Shown here: positions 1 through 7,213 of the stretch, in pieces
Layout: every line of letters begins with the position of its first letter
Numbering within the stretch: position 1 is the stretch's first letter
Assembly (NCBI GenBank): GCA_002490425.1
Contig: DKTZ01000007.1
Coordinates: 83,243 to 147,242, forward strand
Direction of reading: 5' to 3'
Source: Ruminococcaceae bacterium UBA7217
GTDB lineage: Bacteria > Bacillota > Clostridia > Oscillospirales > Acutalibacteraceae
DNA: 64,000 bases
Translations under genes and position numbers: made by a program
Notes under the pieces: generated by a model
Database searches by the model: none
Seen by the model: only the letters and a program-made list of their open reading frames with translations
Told to the model about the DNA's origin: nothing

Positions 1-828
1 AATGTCAATCTTTTCTCCGCCGAGAATTTCAACAATTTTATTAACTCGTGAGCCGCCTTGACCGATGCAAGCACCCTGCGGGTCAACATCTGCATCCTTT
101 GAGCTTACAGCCATTTTCGTACGGCTGCCTGCGTCACGTGAAATTGCGTTAACGGTAACTATTCCATCAAATATTTCGGGAACCTCCTGCTCGAAAAGGC
201 GCTTAACAAAGCCTGCCTTGGAGCGTGAAATCATTACTCTCGGTCCACGGTCTGTGTCTTTTACTTCAACAACATAAACTTTAATTAAATCGCCCTCGGT
301 AAATGTTTCGCCGGGGATTTGCTCGGATTTCGGAAGAACTGCCGAGCCGTTGCCGATTTCAAGAGTTACATTGCCGTTAATCGGGTCAATTCTGCTTACT
401 TTTGCATTGACAAGGTCTTGGCTCTTTGACTGAAATTCACGGATAACCTGACCTCTTTCAGCTTCTTTAATACCCTGGCGTATAACGTGCTTTGCGGTCT
501 GTGCAGCAATTCTGCCGAACTTCATTGTGTCAAGGTCATACTCTAAGTACTCGCCGACCTGCGGATTTTCCATATAATCCTTTGCTTCTTCAATTGAAGC
601 CTCCGCAAACGGGTCAACGTAATCCTCCTCGGCTACAATTGGCTTTTTAACATAAACTCTGAAGGACTGCTCCTCTGCGCTTATGTCGCAAAATACAACA
701 TCTGCGCCGTTGTAGTCTTTTCTGGCCGCTTTAACAATTGCGTCCGCAATTTTTTCGCAAAGGTAATCCGCAGAGATACCCTTTTCCTTTTCCATTAAAG
801 CCACTGCTTCAAAAAATTCCTTATTCAT
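1..828 (-). CDS. nusA: Transcription termination/antitermination factor NusA, C-terminal part cut by window edge
   Basis: NusA binds RNA polymerase and nascent RNA to modulate pausing, termination and antitermination. About 276 N-terminal codons are visible from the ATG at 828. They cover the N-terminal polymerase-binding domain, an S1-like region (roughly residues 130-200) and the start of the first KH domain with the motif GACIGQGGSRVNKI. The gene leaves the window at base 1. The start overlaps the end of rimP by 8 bp, which is the usual rimP-nusA order and indicates one operon with translational coupling. No internal stop is present in the visible part. Confidence 0.96.
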   Translation of the reverse strand, partial: MNKEFFEAVALMEKEKGISADYLCEKIADAIVKAARKDYNGADVVFCDISAEEQSFRVYVKKPIVAEEDYVDPFAEASIEEAKDYMENPQVGEYLEYDLDTMKFGRIAAQTAKHVIRQGIKEAERGQVIREFQSKSQDLVNAKVSRIDPINGNVTLEIGNGSAVLPKSEQIPGETFTEGDLIKVYVVEVKDTDRGPRVMISRSKAGFVKRLFEQEVPEIFDGIVTVNAISRDAGSRTKMAVSSKDADVDPQGACIGQGGSRVNKIVEILGGEKIDI

Positions 829-1300
829 TTTCTTCAAAACCTCCAAAATCGTCGGCCTTAATAAATGAGGCCTCTTTCTTTTTTATATTTATCTCCGTTT
901 CGTTATCGGGAGAAATGGTTACCGAATCGTCGTCGTAAGCGAGAAGAACGCCCTTAAAATCACGAACTCCCTCGTATGGCTTAATAAGTCTTACCCAAAC
1001 CTTTTCGCCGAGATATGCTTCAAAGTGAAAATCCCTTGTAAGCTCTCGTTCAATGCCGGGGGACTGTACCTGCAAATTGTAACTTTGTTCAATTGGGTCT
1101 GCCTCGTCCAAAGGCTTGTCGATAGCGTGATGCATATTAACGCAGTCATCAATCGTAACGCCGTCTTCCTTGTCAATGGTGATGCGCAAATACCATTTTG
1201 TGCCTTCCTTTAAGAATTTAACATCCCAAAGAATAAGCCCCAAGGATTCGGCAATGGGCTTTGCAATGTCCCAAACAACTGCCGCAGTGTTTTTCTTCAT
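821..1300 (-). CDS. rimP: Ribosome maturation factor RimP
   Basis: RimP assists maturation of the 30S ribosomal subunit. The 159-residue product is the normal family length. It shows the N-terminal alpha/beta domain (GLILWDVKFLKEG, then YLRITIDKEDGVTIDDC) and the central LQVQSPGIER motif that defines the family, followed by an SH3-like C-terminal domain. The ATG at 1300 follows an AAGGAG site. It lies directly upstream of nusA with an 8-bp overlap, the conserved arrangement in Firmicutes. Confidence 0.97.
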   Translation of the reverse strand: MKKNTAAVVWDIAKPIAESLGLILWDVKFLKEGTKWYLRITIDKEDGVTIDDCVNMHHAIDKPLDEADPIEQSYNLQVQSPGIERELTRDFHFEAYLGEKVWVRLIKPYEGVRDFKGVLLAYDDDSVTISPDNETEINIKKKEASFIKADDFGGFEENE

Positions 1301-1327
1301 ATTTTCAAAGCTCCTTATAAATTTAAG

Positions 1328-1352
1328 AGAGCGGGTCGCCCCACTCTCAATT
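1328..1352 (-). terminator. Hairpin upstream of rimP
   Basis: Read on the minus strand, GAGAGTGGGG and its complement around a short loop form a stem in the 160-bp gap between the small upstream gene and rimP. The trailing tract is A/T-rich but has no clean run of T, so it may be a weak terminator or a leader structure of the rimP-nusA operon. Confidence 0.45.
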
Positions 1353-1461
1353 CAACGGATATTCTTACGTTACATATATTACCATACAAAAATAAATAAA
1401 TCAATAGTTTTTATAAAATATTTATACAATATTATATATAGAGCAAAATTTGTCTGAATTT

Positions 1462-1647
1462 TTATAAATCGTCAGCGTCCTGCTGAGGCTTTCCGCCGTC
1501 CTTGGGCGTTCCCGTGTAGCTTCCGTTGACATCGGACGGAATGGAGTCGTCGTCCTCATTCCACATTTTGCCGAGTTCTTTGTTTAAACGCTCCATTTTT
1601 CTTCTTGCAAGAAACATCTTTTCCTTTTTAGATTTGCCTCCAAACAT
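1462..1647 (-). CDS. Small charged protein of unknown function
   Basis: A 61-residue, highly charged, Lys/Glu/Asp-rich product without membrane segments or cysteines. The N-terminal half is basic and probably helical (KKEKMFLARRKMERLNKELG); the C-terminal half is acidic and Gly/Pro/Asp-rich, likely disordered. The ATG is preceded by an AGGGGG ribosome-binding site. It lies upstream of rimP-nusA in the same direction, but a hairpin-containing 160-bp gap makes co-transcription uncertain. I do not recognise the family. Confidence 0.6.
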   Translation of the reverse strand: MFGGKSKKEKMFLARRKMERLNKELGKMWNEDDDSIPSDVNGSYTGTPKDGGKPQQDADDL

Positions 1648-1851
1648 TTTTGCACCCCCTAAATAATTTTAAGCATTATTATTCTGTCCGTAAGAAATTT
1701 TTTTATAACAGTAATATTCAAAAGGTAAAATTTTGACTGATTTTTTATTTTTTTATGTTGACATTGCAGATTTTGTATTGTATAATGATGAAGAATAAAG
1801 GTGGTATAACCTTAAAAGCAAAATTCAAAAAAACGAAAGGAAAATGTGATT

Positions 1852-2853
1852 ATGAAAAGAATAATTGCAGTTCTCATTGCATTAGCAATGGTATTATCAA
1901 TGTCAGTTATGGCATTTGCCGCATTTGCGGAAAAGCAGAGCCCTGCTGATTTAGCAGAAGGCGTTGAAGAAAATTACAGAAACGCAGTAAACCTTGAAGA
2001 CTGGCAGCTTAATGATGCTGCTAACTGGTGGAAATACATAGAAATCCGTCAGAAAATAGAAGAGCAGGGTATTTATACCAAAGAAGACGGCAGCCTTATG
2101 ACTTGGGAAGAAGCATGGCAAGCTTATGCAAAATATGTTGCGTCCAATCTTTCTTCTGATCCGGCAAATGCAGCAACTGAGTTAGTAGGTCTTGTTCAGA
2201 ACGGCTATTTGGAGGCAGGCGACCTTATTTCTATAATTGGTGAGTCAATTATGGGCGGCATCGGCGGCGACGGTGAAAGCGGCGACCTTTCCGGCGTTAT
2301 CAGCGGTATCATTGACAAGATTACCGGCGGTAATAAAGAGCCTGAGGTAACAGCAGACCAGTATGTTGAAGAGCTTGTGGCGCTTATCAACAGCGGTGCA
2401 TCAGTTGATGAAATTACATCAAAAATCAGTGATGACATTGCAAGCGGTAAGATTGTTTTAAATCAGATTCCTGATATTATAAATATTCTTTCTTCAAAGA
2501 TTGAAGCAGGCGAGATTGAAAATAACGAAACTGTTCAGCAGATTCTTGAGTTCCTTGAAGGACTCGGCGGAGGTGAAACTCCTACTTTCCCTGATTTCGG
2601 TGACATCACTCTTCCGTGGGATAACGGCAATTCTGAGTCAGGTAGCTTCCTTGACACAATTCTTGGTATCATCGGCTCAATCGGCGACCTCTTCAATCCC
2701 ACAAATCCTGATACTCCTGATGATCCTTCAAACAACGGCGGAAACAGCACAATTCCCAACACAGGTGATGTATCATTCGTTGCAGTTGCAGCAGTTGCAG
2801 CAGTTGCAGGCGTAGCATTTGTTCTTACAAGAAAAAAGAGCGACGCTGAATAA
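1852..2853 (+). CDS. Sortase-anchored surface protein (IPNTG motif), function unknown
   Basis: A secreted, wall-anchored protein of about 333 residues. It starts with a typical signal peptide (KRIIAVLIALAMVLSMSVMAFA). The middle has a Trp-rich helical region near residues 45-100 and a Gly/Asp/Ile-rich helical stretch. The C terminus has the three parts of a sorting signal: IPNTGD, a hydrophobic Ala/Val segment and a basic RKK tail. IPNTG departs from LPXTG and may address a class of sortase not encoded here. An in-frame GTG lies at 1846; I prefer ATG 1852, downstream of GAAAGG. A strong terminator follows, so it is probably monocistronic. Confidence 0.8.
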   Translation: MKRIIAVLIALAMVLSMSVMAFAAFAEKQSPADLAEGVEENYRNAVNLEDWQLNDAANWWKYIEIRQKIEEQGIYTKEDGSLMTWEEAWQAYAKYVASNLSSDPANAATELVGLVQNGYLEAGDLISIIGESIMGGIGGDGESGDLSGVISGIIDKITGGNKEPEVTADQYVEELVALINSGASVDEITSKISDDIASGKIVLNQIPDIINILSSKIEAGEIENNETVQQILEFLEGLGGGETPTFPDFGDITLPWDNGNSESGSFLDTILGIIGSIGDLFNPTNPDTPDDPSNNGGNSTIPNTGDVSFVAVAAVAAVAGVAFVLTRKKSDAE

Positions 2854-2877
2854 TTAAAGCTTAATATTAAGTTACAT

Positions 2878-2908
2878 AACGGAAGTCTTTAAGGCTTCCG
2901 TTTTTTTT
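2878..2908 (+). terminator. Intrinsic terminator after surface-protein gene
   Basis: AACGGAAG pairs with CTTCCGTT around a short loop and is followed by an uninterrupted run of eight T. It isolates the surface-protein gene from the lysis cassette downstream. Confidence 0.9.
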
Positions 2909-3049
2909 ATGTCGATTTTTATAACCTATGCAAAGATGTTCCGCCGCATTTATAAGCAGCGGGGTGCAATCTGCCGCAACCTCTGTTCCTTGTAGGCAAA
3001 GCAGAACATTGCTCCGATTAAAAAATATATATTATTTTCAATATTACTC

Positions 3050-3078
3050 TTGACAATATGAATTTTTACTGCTAAAAT
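3050..3078 (+). promoter_or_regulatory. SigA promoter of the lysis cassette
   Basis: TTGACA (3050-3055), a 17-bp spacer and TAAAAT (3073-3078) form a near-consensus promoter. The start of transcription would fall near 3085, just ahead of the LexA/DinR box at 3092 and about 100 nt before the first gene of the cassette. Confidence 0.8.
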
Positions 3079-3091
3079 AGAAAATGTAAAC

Positions 3092-3105
3092 CGAACATTT
3101 GTTCG
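3092..3105 (+). promoter_or_regulatory. LexA/DinR-type SOS box
   Basis: CGAACATTTGTTCG is a perfect palindrome matching the Gram-positive LexA (DinR) operator pattern GAAC-N4-GTTC with the flanking C/G. It lies a few bases downstream of the predicted transcription start, where bound repressor would block the cassette promoter until DNA damage. No lexA gene is in the window, so control is inferred from the site alone. Confidence 0.75.
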
Positions 3106-3130
3106 AAGAATAAACAAAGACGCCGTATAT

Positions 3131-3160
3131 AACGCCACTGCGAATAAGGGCGTTTTTGTT
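3131..3160 (+). terminator. Leader terminator/attenuator inside the cassette 5' UTR
   Basis: AACGCC pairs with GGCGTT and is followed by TTTGTTTT. The structure lies between the promoter and the ribosome-binding site of the first lysis gene, so it would attenuate basal transcription unless antiterminated. The stem is short (6-7 bp). Confidence 0.55.
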
Positions 3161-3187
3161 TTATCTGAATTTGAAGGAGGAACAGAA

Positions 3188-3592
3188 ATGTATGTTTCAT
3201 CAAACGATAACAAAATCAAAACCTTGGGAGTGAACGAGTATTTCTTTTTAACAGAAAATTTTGAATTTTCCGATAAATCGGAAATCGGGAGTGCAATGGG
3301 CTTTATCATTATGAATAAAAGAAGCAGCTTGGAAAAGACCGTAAAAAGCATAATTGAAAATGAGCTTGATGAGACCGAAAGAGCTGTAATTAAGCTGTTT
3401 TATTATAACGGGCTTGATACACTTTCAATATCCGAAATGTGCAGTCTTTCCCGTTCAAGCGTTTACAGAAATCTTAAAAGCGGATTGAAGAAAATTGAAA
3501 ATTCAATAAAATATGTTTTGGAATATGACGGATTTTCTTCAAAAATGTCGTCCGATGAGCTTGTTAAATACATAAAGGGGGCTGTTAGTTGA
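3188..3592 (+). CDS. Sigma-70 region 4-like / phage late-regulator-like HTH protein
   Basis: A 134-residue protein whose C-terminal half (about residues 55-115) resembles sigma region 4. ELDETERAVIKLFYYNG corresponds to the segment before the helix-turn-helix, and LSISEMCSLSRSSVYRNLKSGLKKIE is the HTH and recognition helix. Region 2 is absent, so it cannot be a complete sigma factor by itself. Phage late regulators of the ArpU/RinA type share this architecture. It has a strong GGAGG site and is the first gene after the SOS-boxed promoter. It probably switches on late or lysis genes, or autoregulates the cassette; that role is inferred. Confidence 0.72.
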   Translation: MYVSSNDNKIKTLGVNEYFFLTENFEFSDKSEIGSAMGFIIMNKRSSLEKTVKSIIENELDETERAVIKLFYYNGLDTLSISEMCSLSRSSVYRNLKSGLKKIENSIKYVLEYDGFSSKMSSDELVKYIKGAVS

Positions 3593-3852
3593 ATAAAAAT
3601 AAATCCCTTAAAGAGATTGGAGAGGAATACGCCGAGTATATTCGTCTAAATCGGGAAAATATTGCGGTTTGCAAAGAGAAGATAAAAAATGCCGGAACAG
3701 ACGAGAAAATACGGGCGGAGCTGCAAAGAACTCTCAGTGTACTTTATGAGATTTCAAGAGAGCTTAAAGCAAATTCAGAGCATCTCATTAAATATTATAG
3801 AGATAATTCTCTTGATGGCATATTATGTAATGAGAAAACAGTAAAGGAGTGA
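3589..3852 (+). CDS. Small helical protein of the lysis cassette, unknown function
   Basis: An 87-residue, charged, entirely helical-looking protein rich in Lys and Glu, without membrane segments. Translation starts at a TTG that overlaps the TGA stop of the regulator gene by 2 bases, with AAAGGGGG just upstream, so the two are translationally coupled. The endolysin gene follows 4 bp after the stop. It could be a regulator partner or antiterminator acting on the leader hairpin, but nothing in the sequence proves this. Confidence 0.65.
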   Translation: MNKNKSLKEIGEEYAEYIRLNRENIAVCKEKIKNAGTDEKIRAELQRTLSVLYEISRELKANSEHLIKYYRDNSLDGILCNEKTVKE

Positions 3853-3856
3853 TATT

Positions 3857-4726
3857 ATGGAGTCCTACAGAGGAATAGATGTTTCAAAATGGCAGGGTGA
3901 AATAAATTGGTCAAAGGTTAAGAACGCAGGAATAAATTTTGTTATGATACGTTCTTCTTTCGGCGGAACCAACGGTCAAAAAGACCCAAAGTTTGAATAT
4001 AACTACGAACAGGCAAAGGATGTAGGCGTTAACGTGGGCGCATATCATTTTGCTTATGCCACAACGCCTGAAGAGGCAGTTAAAGAGGCAGAATATTGTC
4101 TGAGCGTTATCAAGGGCAAGAAATTTGAATATCCGATTGCATACGATTTAGAGGACAGCCGAATTCAGGCTCTCGGCAAGGCAAAAATTTCGGAAATTGC
4201 AAAAGCCTTTTGTGAAACTATAGAAAAAAACGGCTACTATGTTGCGATTTATTCAAATCTTTATTGGCTTAATAATTATTATACGGAAGAAATATTCAAA
4301 AAATATGACATTTGGCTTGCTCAGTGGAATGATAAGCCTACGTTCCAAAGACCGTACGGAATATGGCAGAAATCATCTAAGGGCAAGGTGGACGGTATTT
4401 CCACCTTGGTTGACCTTGACGAGTCTTATAAGAACTATCCGTCAATAATGAAATACAACGGCCTTAACGGCTACGGTAAGGAGGAGGAAACTCCTAAGCC
4501 GCCCAAGGGCTATAAGGCGGGTCAAAAGGTCGTTCTTAAAAATGCCAAGCTTTATTCGAGCGCTTATACGGAGCGTGTTTCAAACACCGTTTCGGGAACG
4601 TATTATATTTATGACGGAATTTATCTTGACGGAAGGTACAGAATAACAAATTCTCTTAAGAACGTTGAAAGAGTGCCTATTGCAAAATATGTAACAGGAT
4701 TTGTAGAGAGAAAGGATTTGGGATGA
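3857..4726 (+). CDS. GH25 endolysin (1,4-beta-N-acetylmuramidase) with C-terminal SH3-like domain
   Basis: Cleaves the MurNAc-GlcNAc bond of peptidoglycan. Residues 1-205 are a GH25 domain, with the opening GIDVSKWQGEINW (D8), AYHFAYATT, and the catalytic DLE at 97-99 (YDLED). IWLAQWN follows near residue 155. A Pro-rich linker (about 210-220) leads to an SH3-like wall-binding domain. There is no signal peptide, as expected of a phage-type endolysin released through a holin. It is translationally packed between the small helical protein and the XhlA-like gene. Confidence 0.92.
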   Translation: MESYRGIDVSKWQGEINWSKVKNAGINFVMIRSSFGGTNGQKDPKFEYNYEQAKDVGVNVGAYHFAYATTPEEAVKEAEYCLSVIKGKKFEYPIAYDLEDSRIQALGKAKISEIAKAFCETIEKNGYYVAIYSNLYWLNNYYTEEIFKKYDIWLAQWNDKPTFQRPYGIWQKSSKGKVDGISTLVDLDESYKNYPSIMKYNGLNGYGKEEETPKPPKGYKAGQKVVLKNAKLYSSAYTERVSNTVSGTYYIYDGIYLDGRYRITNSLKNVERVPIAKYVTGFVERKDLG

Positions 4727-4730
4727 GAAA

Positions 4731-4985
4731 ATGAATGAAATTGAGTCTTTGGAGCTTCGTGTTTCAAAATTGGAAGCGCAGGCAAAGGAGCTTACGGGAA
4801 ATTTAAACGCAATAACTCTTGAGCAGGTGCGCAGCGCTACAAAGCTCGATGTTGTTCTTACCTCTCTGTGTGAATTAAAAAACGGACTTGAAATGCTTAA
4901 AAAGCGCCCCGGGCAGTTTTGGGATAAGCTTATAGTTGCAGCTTTTTCTGCCGCTTGCGGAGCAATGATGAGTTTTATTTTTTAA
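4731..4985 (+). CDS. XhlA-like hemolysin/holin-accessory protein
   Basis: An 84-residue protein with an N-terminal coiled coil (ESLELRVSKLEAQAKELTG) and one C-terminal membrane helix (KLIVAAFSAACGAMMSFIF). That is the size and layout of XhlA-type proteins, which sit with holins and endolysins in phage and PBSX-like lysis modules and help membrane permeabilisation. The gene begins 4 bp after the endolysin stop and is followed by the holin. Confidence 0.72.
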   Translation: MNEIESLELRVSKLEAQAKELTGNLNAITLEQVRSATKLDVVLTSLCELKNGLEMLKKRPGQFWDKLIVAAFSAACGAMMSFIF

Positions 4986-5006
4986 TAAAAGGAGTTTTAA
5001 ACAGTA

Positions 5007-5249
5007 ATGCAATATATAACCGAGCATGCGCTTATACTGATTCCTGTTCTCAATATTTTAGGAATGATTATTAAAGGATTTCCGAAAATTCCCGATAAAT
5101 ATATTCCTGTAATTTTGCTGTTTTTCGGCATAACGGGAGCCGTTGCAATAATGGGATTTAACGCACAGGCGGTAATTCAAGGAATTTTGATAACGGGAAC
5201 GGCAGTTTACGGAAATCAGGTAGTAAAGCAGCTTAAAAAAGAAGAATAA
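5007..5249 (+). CDS. Small phage-type holin
   Basis: An 80-residue protein with two to three hydrophobic segments (about 6-22, 30-50 and 55-70), a short loop and a charged KKEE tail. This resembles small phage holins of the Hol44 type. An AAAGGAG site precedes the ATG. It is the last gene before a strong terminator and would form the membrane lesion that releases the GH25 enzyme. Confidence 0.75.
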   Translation: MQYITEHALILIPVLNILGMIIKGFPKIPDKYIPVILLFFGITGAVAIMGFNAQAVIQGILITGTAVYGNQVVKQLKKEE

Positions 5250-5255
5250 AACAAC

Positions 5256-5285
5256 ACCCCCGAAGACTAAATCTTCGGGGGTTTA
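5256..5285 (+). terminator. Strong terminator closing the lysis cassette
   Basis: ACCCCCGAAGA and its exact complement around a 5-base loop form an 11-bp stem followed by TTT. It ends the five-gene unit right after the holin. Confidence 0.9.
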
Positions 5286-5387
5286 TAGTAGTGATACGAA
5301 CCCAAATAAACCGTACGGAACTAATCTATCCGTTCTGCAAAATAAAAATTTACTTCATCACGGATTTTATTGGTAAATATTGTTTTG

Positions 5388-5416
5388 TTGACAAATAAAG
5401 AAAAAAAGAATAAAAT
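5388..5416 (+). promoter_or_regulatory. SigA promoter of the LRR-dockerin gene
   Basis: TTGACA (5388-5393), a 17-bp A-rich spacer and TAAAAT (5411-5416) lie 30 bp upstream of the start codon. GAGAGA provides the ribosome-binding site. Confidence 0.75.
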
Positions 5417-5445
5417 ATTTTTAATAACTTAAAGAGAGAAAAACT

Positions 5446-6354
5446 ATGAAAACAAGAAAATTTTTATCGCTGTTTCTTGCACTTATAACGGTAATTTCCG
5501 CTATCCCGATGACAGAAATAGCAGTGTTCGCCGAAACGGGCGGTGATTTTGCATATTCAGTAATTTCTGAAGAAAAAAAGACCTGTATGATTACAGACTA
5601 CACCGGTTCAGCAACAGAGCTTACAATTCCGTCTGAATTTGGCGGGTATACCGTAACAAGTATCGGCGACAGTGCGTTCTTGCGGTGTAAATCACTTACA
5701 AGTATAACAGTACCTAACACCGTAACAAGCATTAACAGCTCTGCTTTCAAAAGCTGTACCTCACTTAGAAGTATAACAATTCCTGACAGCGTGACGAGTA
5801 TTGGTGACGATGCTTTCTTAAACTGCACTTCGCTCGAGGGCATAACAATACCTAACAGTGTGACGAGCATTGGAACAGACGCTTTTACATTTTGTTCCTC
5901 TCTTGAAAGTATAACAATCCCCAACAGTGTAACAAGCATTGGCAGCAGTGCTTTTGCTTATTGTACCTCGCTGACAAGTGTAAAAATCCCTGACAATGCA
6001 AAAAGTATCGGCGATTTCGCTTTCGCTTATTGCTCTTCGCTTACAAGTATAAAAATTCCTGACAGCGTAACAGCTATTGGTGATTGGGCTTTTGACAAAT
6101 GTGAGAAATTAAAAATTTGCGGCAACAGCGGTTCTTATGCTCAAACCTATGCGAATGAAAACAGTATTTCATTTTATACTTTAGGCGATGTTAATTTTGA
6201 CGGAACAGTAAATTCAAACGATTACGCAATAATCAGAAGCTATATAATGTGCCGAGGGACTCTATCTGAAGAACAACGTATTGCTGCAGATTATGATTAC
6301 GACGGCACGGTGGATGCCTTTGACGCGATATCACTTGATATATATCTTAATTAA
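5446..6354 (+). CDS. Secreted BspA-like leucine-rich-repeat protein with C-terminal dockerin-like domain
   Basis: A 302-residue exported protein. Signal peptide about 1-29 (LALITVISAIPMTEIAVFAE). Residues 60-230 carry about seven 23-residue BspA/TpLRR repeats of the pattern SIGDDAFLNCTSLEGITIPN, normally used in adhesion or protein binding. The last 60 residues contain two Asp-rich calcium-loop segments (GDVNFDGTVNSNDY and DYDYDGTVDAFD) 30-35 residues apart, as in type I dockerins. This suggests docking onto a cohesin scaffold; no cohesin is in the window. The N terminus is closely similar to that of the LRR gene at 18088. Confidence 0.86.
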   Translation: MKTRKFLSLFLALITVISAIPMTEIAVFAETGGDFAYSVISEEKKTCMITDYTGSATELTIPSEFGGYTVTSIGDSAFLRCKSLTSITVPNTVTSINSSAFKSCTSLRSITIPDSVTSIGDDAFLNCTSLEGITIPNSVTSIGTDAFTFCSSLESITIPNSVTSIGSSAFAYCTSLTSVKIPDNAKSIGDFAFAYCSSLTSIKIPDSVTAIGDWAFDKCEKLKICGNSGSYAQTYANENSISFYTLGDVNFDGTVNSNDYAIIRSYIMCRGTLSEEQRIAADYDYDGTVDAFDAISLDIYLN

Positions 6355-6386
6355 AAGAATCATTTGTAAAAGCTTTACAAAAGCAA

Positions 6387-6420
6387 CAGGGCACACCGTT
6401 CGGTATGCCCTGAATTTTTA
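6387..6420. terminator. Terminator between LRR-dockerin gene and plsC
   Basis: CAGGGCA...TGCCCTG with an inner ACCG/CGGT pair forms a stem followed by AATTTTTA. It lies between convergent genes and may serve both. A near-identical hairpin lies at 20361-20388 between the second LRR/peptide unit and spoVT. Confidence 0.8.
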
Positions 6421-6424
6421 TACT

Positions 6425-7213
6425 TCAATGATTTTGCGAAACGGATAAATTTGTTACCGACGCATTATGCTTTTTATTAAATTCTATTGCAAAATCTGAA
6501 ATAATGTTATATACCTTAACATTTAGTTCCTGCATTTCTGTACGTGTCAGTGAGCCTGTTTCAATTGGGTCTAAAATGTTTACCGTAACATCGGCAGAGG
6601 TCACCATACAGCCGTTGCCCTCGTAGGTGTAATGCACATTGTGAAGGTAAATCGGCACAATTGTAACGCCCGTTTTAGCGGCTATTTTAAATGCGCCGTT
6701 TTTAAATTCGGCAGGATAGTTGTTAAAGCTTCTTTTACCCTCGGGAAAAATCACAAGTGAATAGCCTTTTTCAATTTCTTCTGCGGCAAGGCTTATGGAT
6801 TTGGACGCCGCACGCATATTGGTTTGGTCAAGAGGGACGCAGTGCATATATTTAAGATAATCGCCGATAAAAGGAATATTCAGCATTGTGGATTTCAGCA
6901 CAAAACCGACATTAAAGCCTTTAAGTGCGTGGATAATCATCGGCACATCGCCGTAGCTCTCGTGGTTTGACACAAAAAGCACCGGTCTGTCCTTCGGGAC
7001 TTTTTCAAGACCGTTTACGGTGAATTTTTGTTTGCCCGTTTTAACGCATCTGTCCGCCCATTTCTGCACTGCTTTAAAGGCTTCCTGCTTCGCCTTTTCC
7101 GTTCCGTATTTTTTATTTATATGCCGAAGAATTAACAGCTTCGGCGCCATATAGTAAAGGCAGTGCGCAATAAATCCGCCCCACCATTTATACCAAAAAA
7201 GCTTTCTTTTCAT
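6425..7213 (-). CDS. plsC: 1-acyl-sn-glycerol-3-phosphate acyltransferase (PlsC family)
   Basis: Transfers an acyl chain to lysophosphatidic acid in phospholipid synthesis at the membrane. The 262-residue product has the HX4D catalytic motif (SNHESYGD, H84 and D89) and the substrate-binding FPEGKRS (156-162). Hydrophobic N-terminal segments anchor it. The ATG overlaps the stop of the carboxypeptidase gene by 4 bp, so the two envelope genes form one operon. A second PlsC-like paralogue is not in the window. Confidence 0.9.
   Translation of the reverse strand: MKRKLFWYKWWGGFIAHCLYYMAPKLLILRHINKKYGTEKAKQEAFKAVQKWADRCVKTGKQKFTVNGLEKVPKDRPVLFVSNHESYGDVPMIIHALKGFNVGFVLKSTMLNIPFIGDYLKYMHCVPLDQTNMRAASKSISLAAEEIEKGYSLVIFPEGKRSFNNYPAEFKNGAFKIAAKTGVTIVPIYLHNVHYTYEGNGCMVTSADVTVNILDPIETGSLTRTEMQELNVKVYNIISDFAIEFNKKHNASVTNLSVSQNH

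Noticed and set aside
5690..6120. DNA repeats of about 69 bp resembling an array
   Set aside because: They are in frame and encode 23-residue LRR repeats; there are no spacers or palindromic repeats, so this is not CRISPR. The same applies to 18600-19010.
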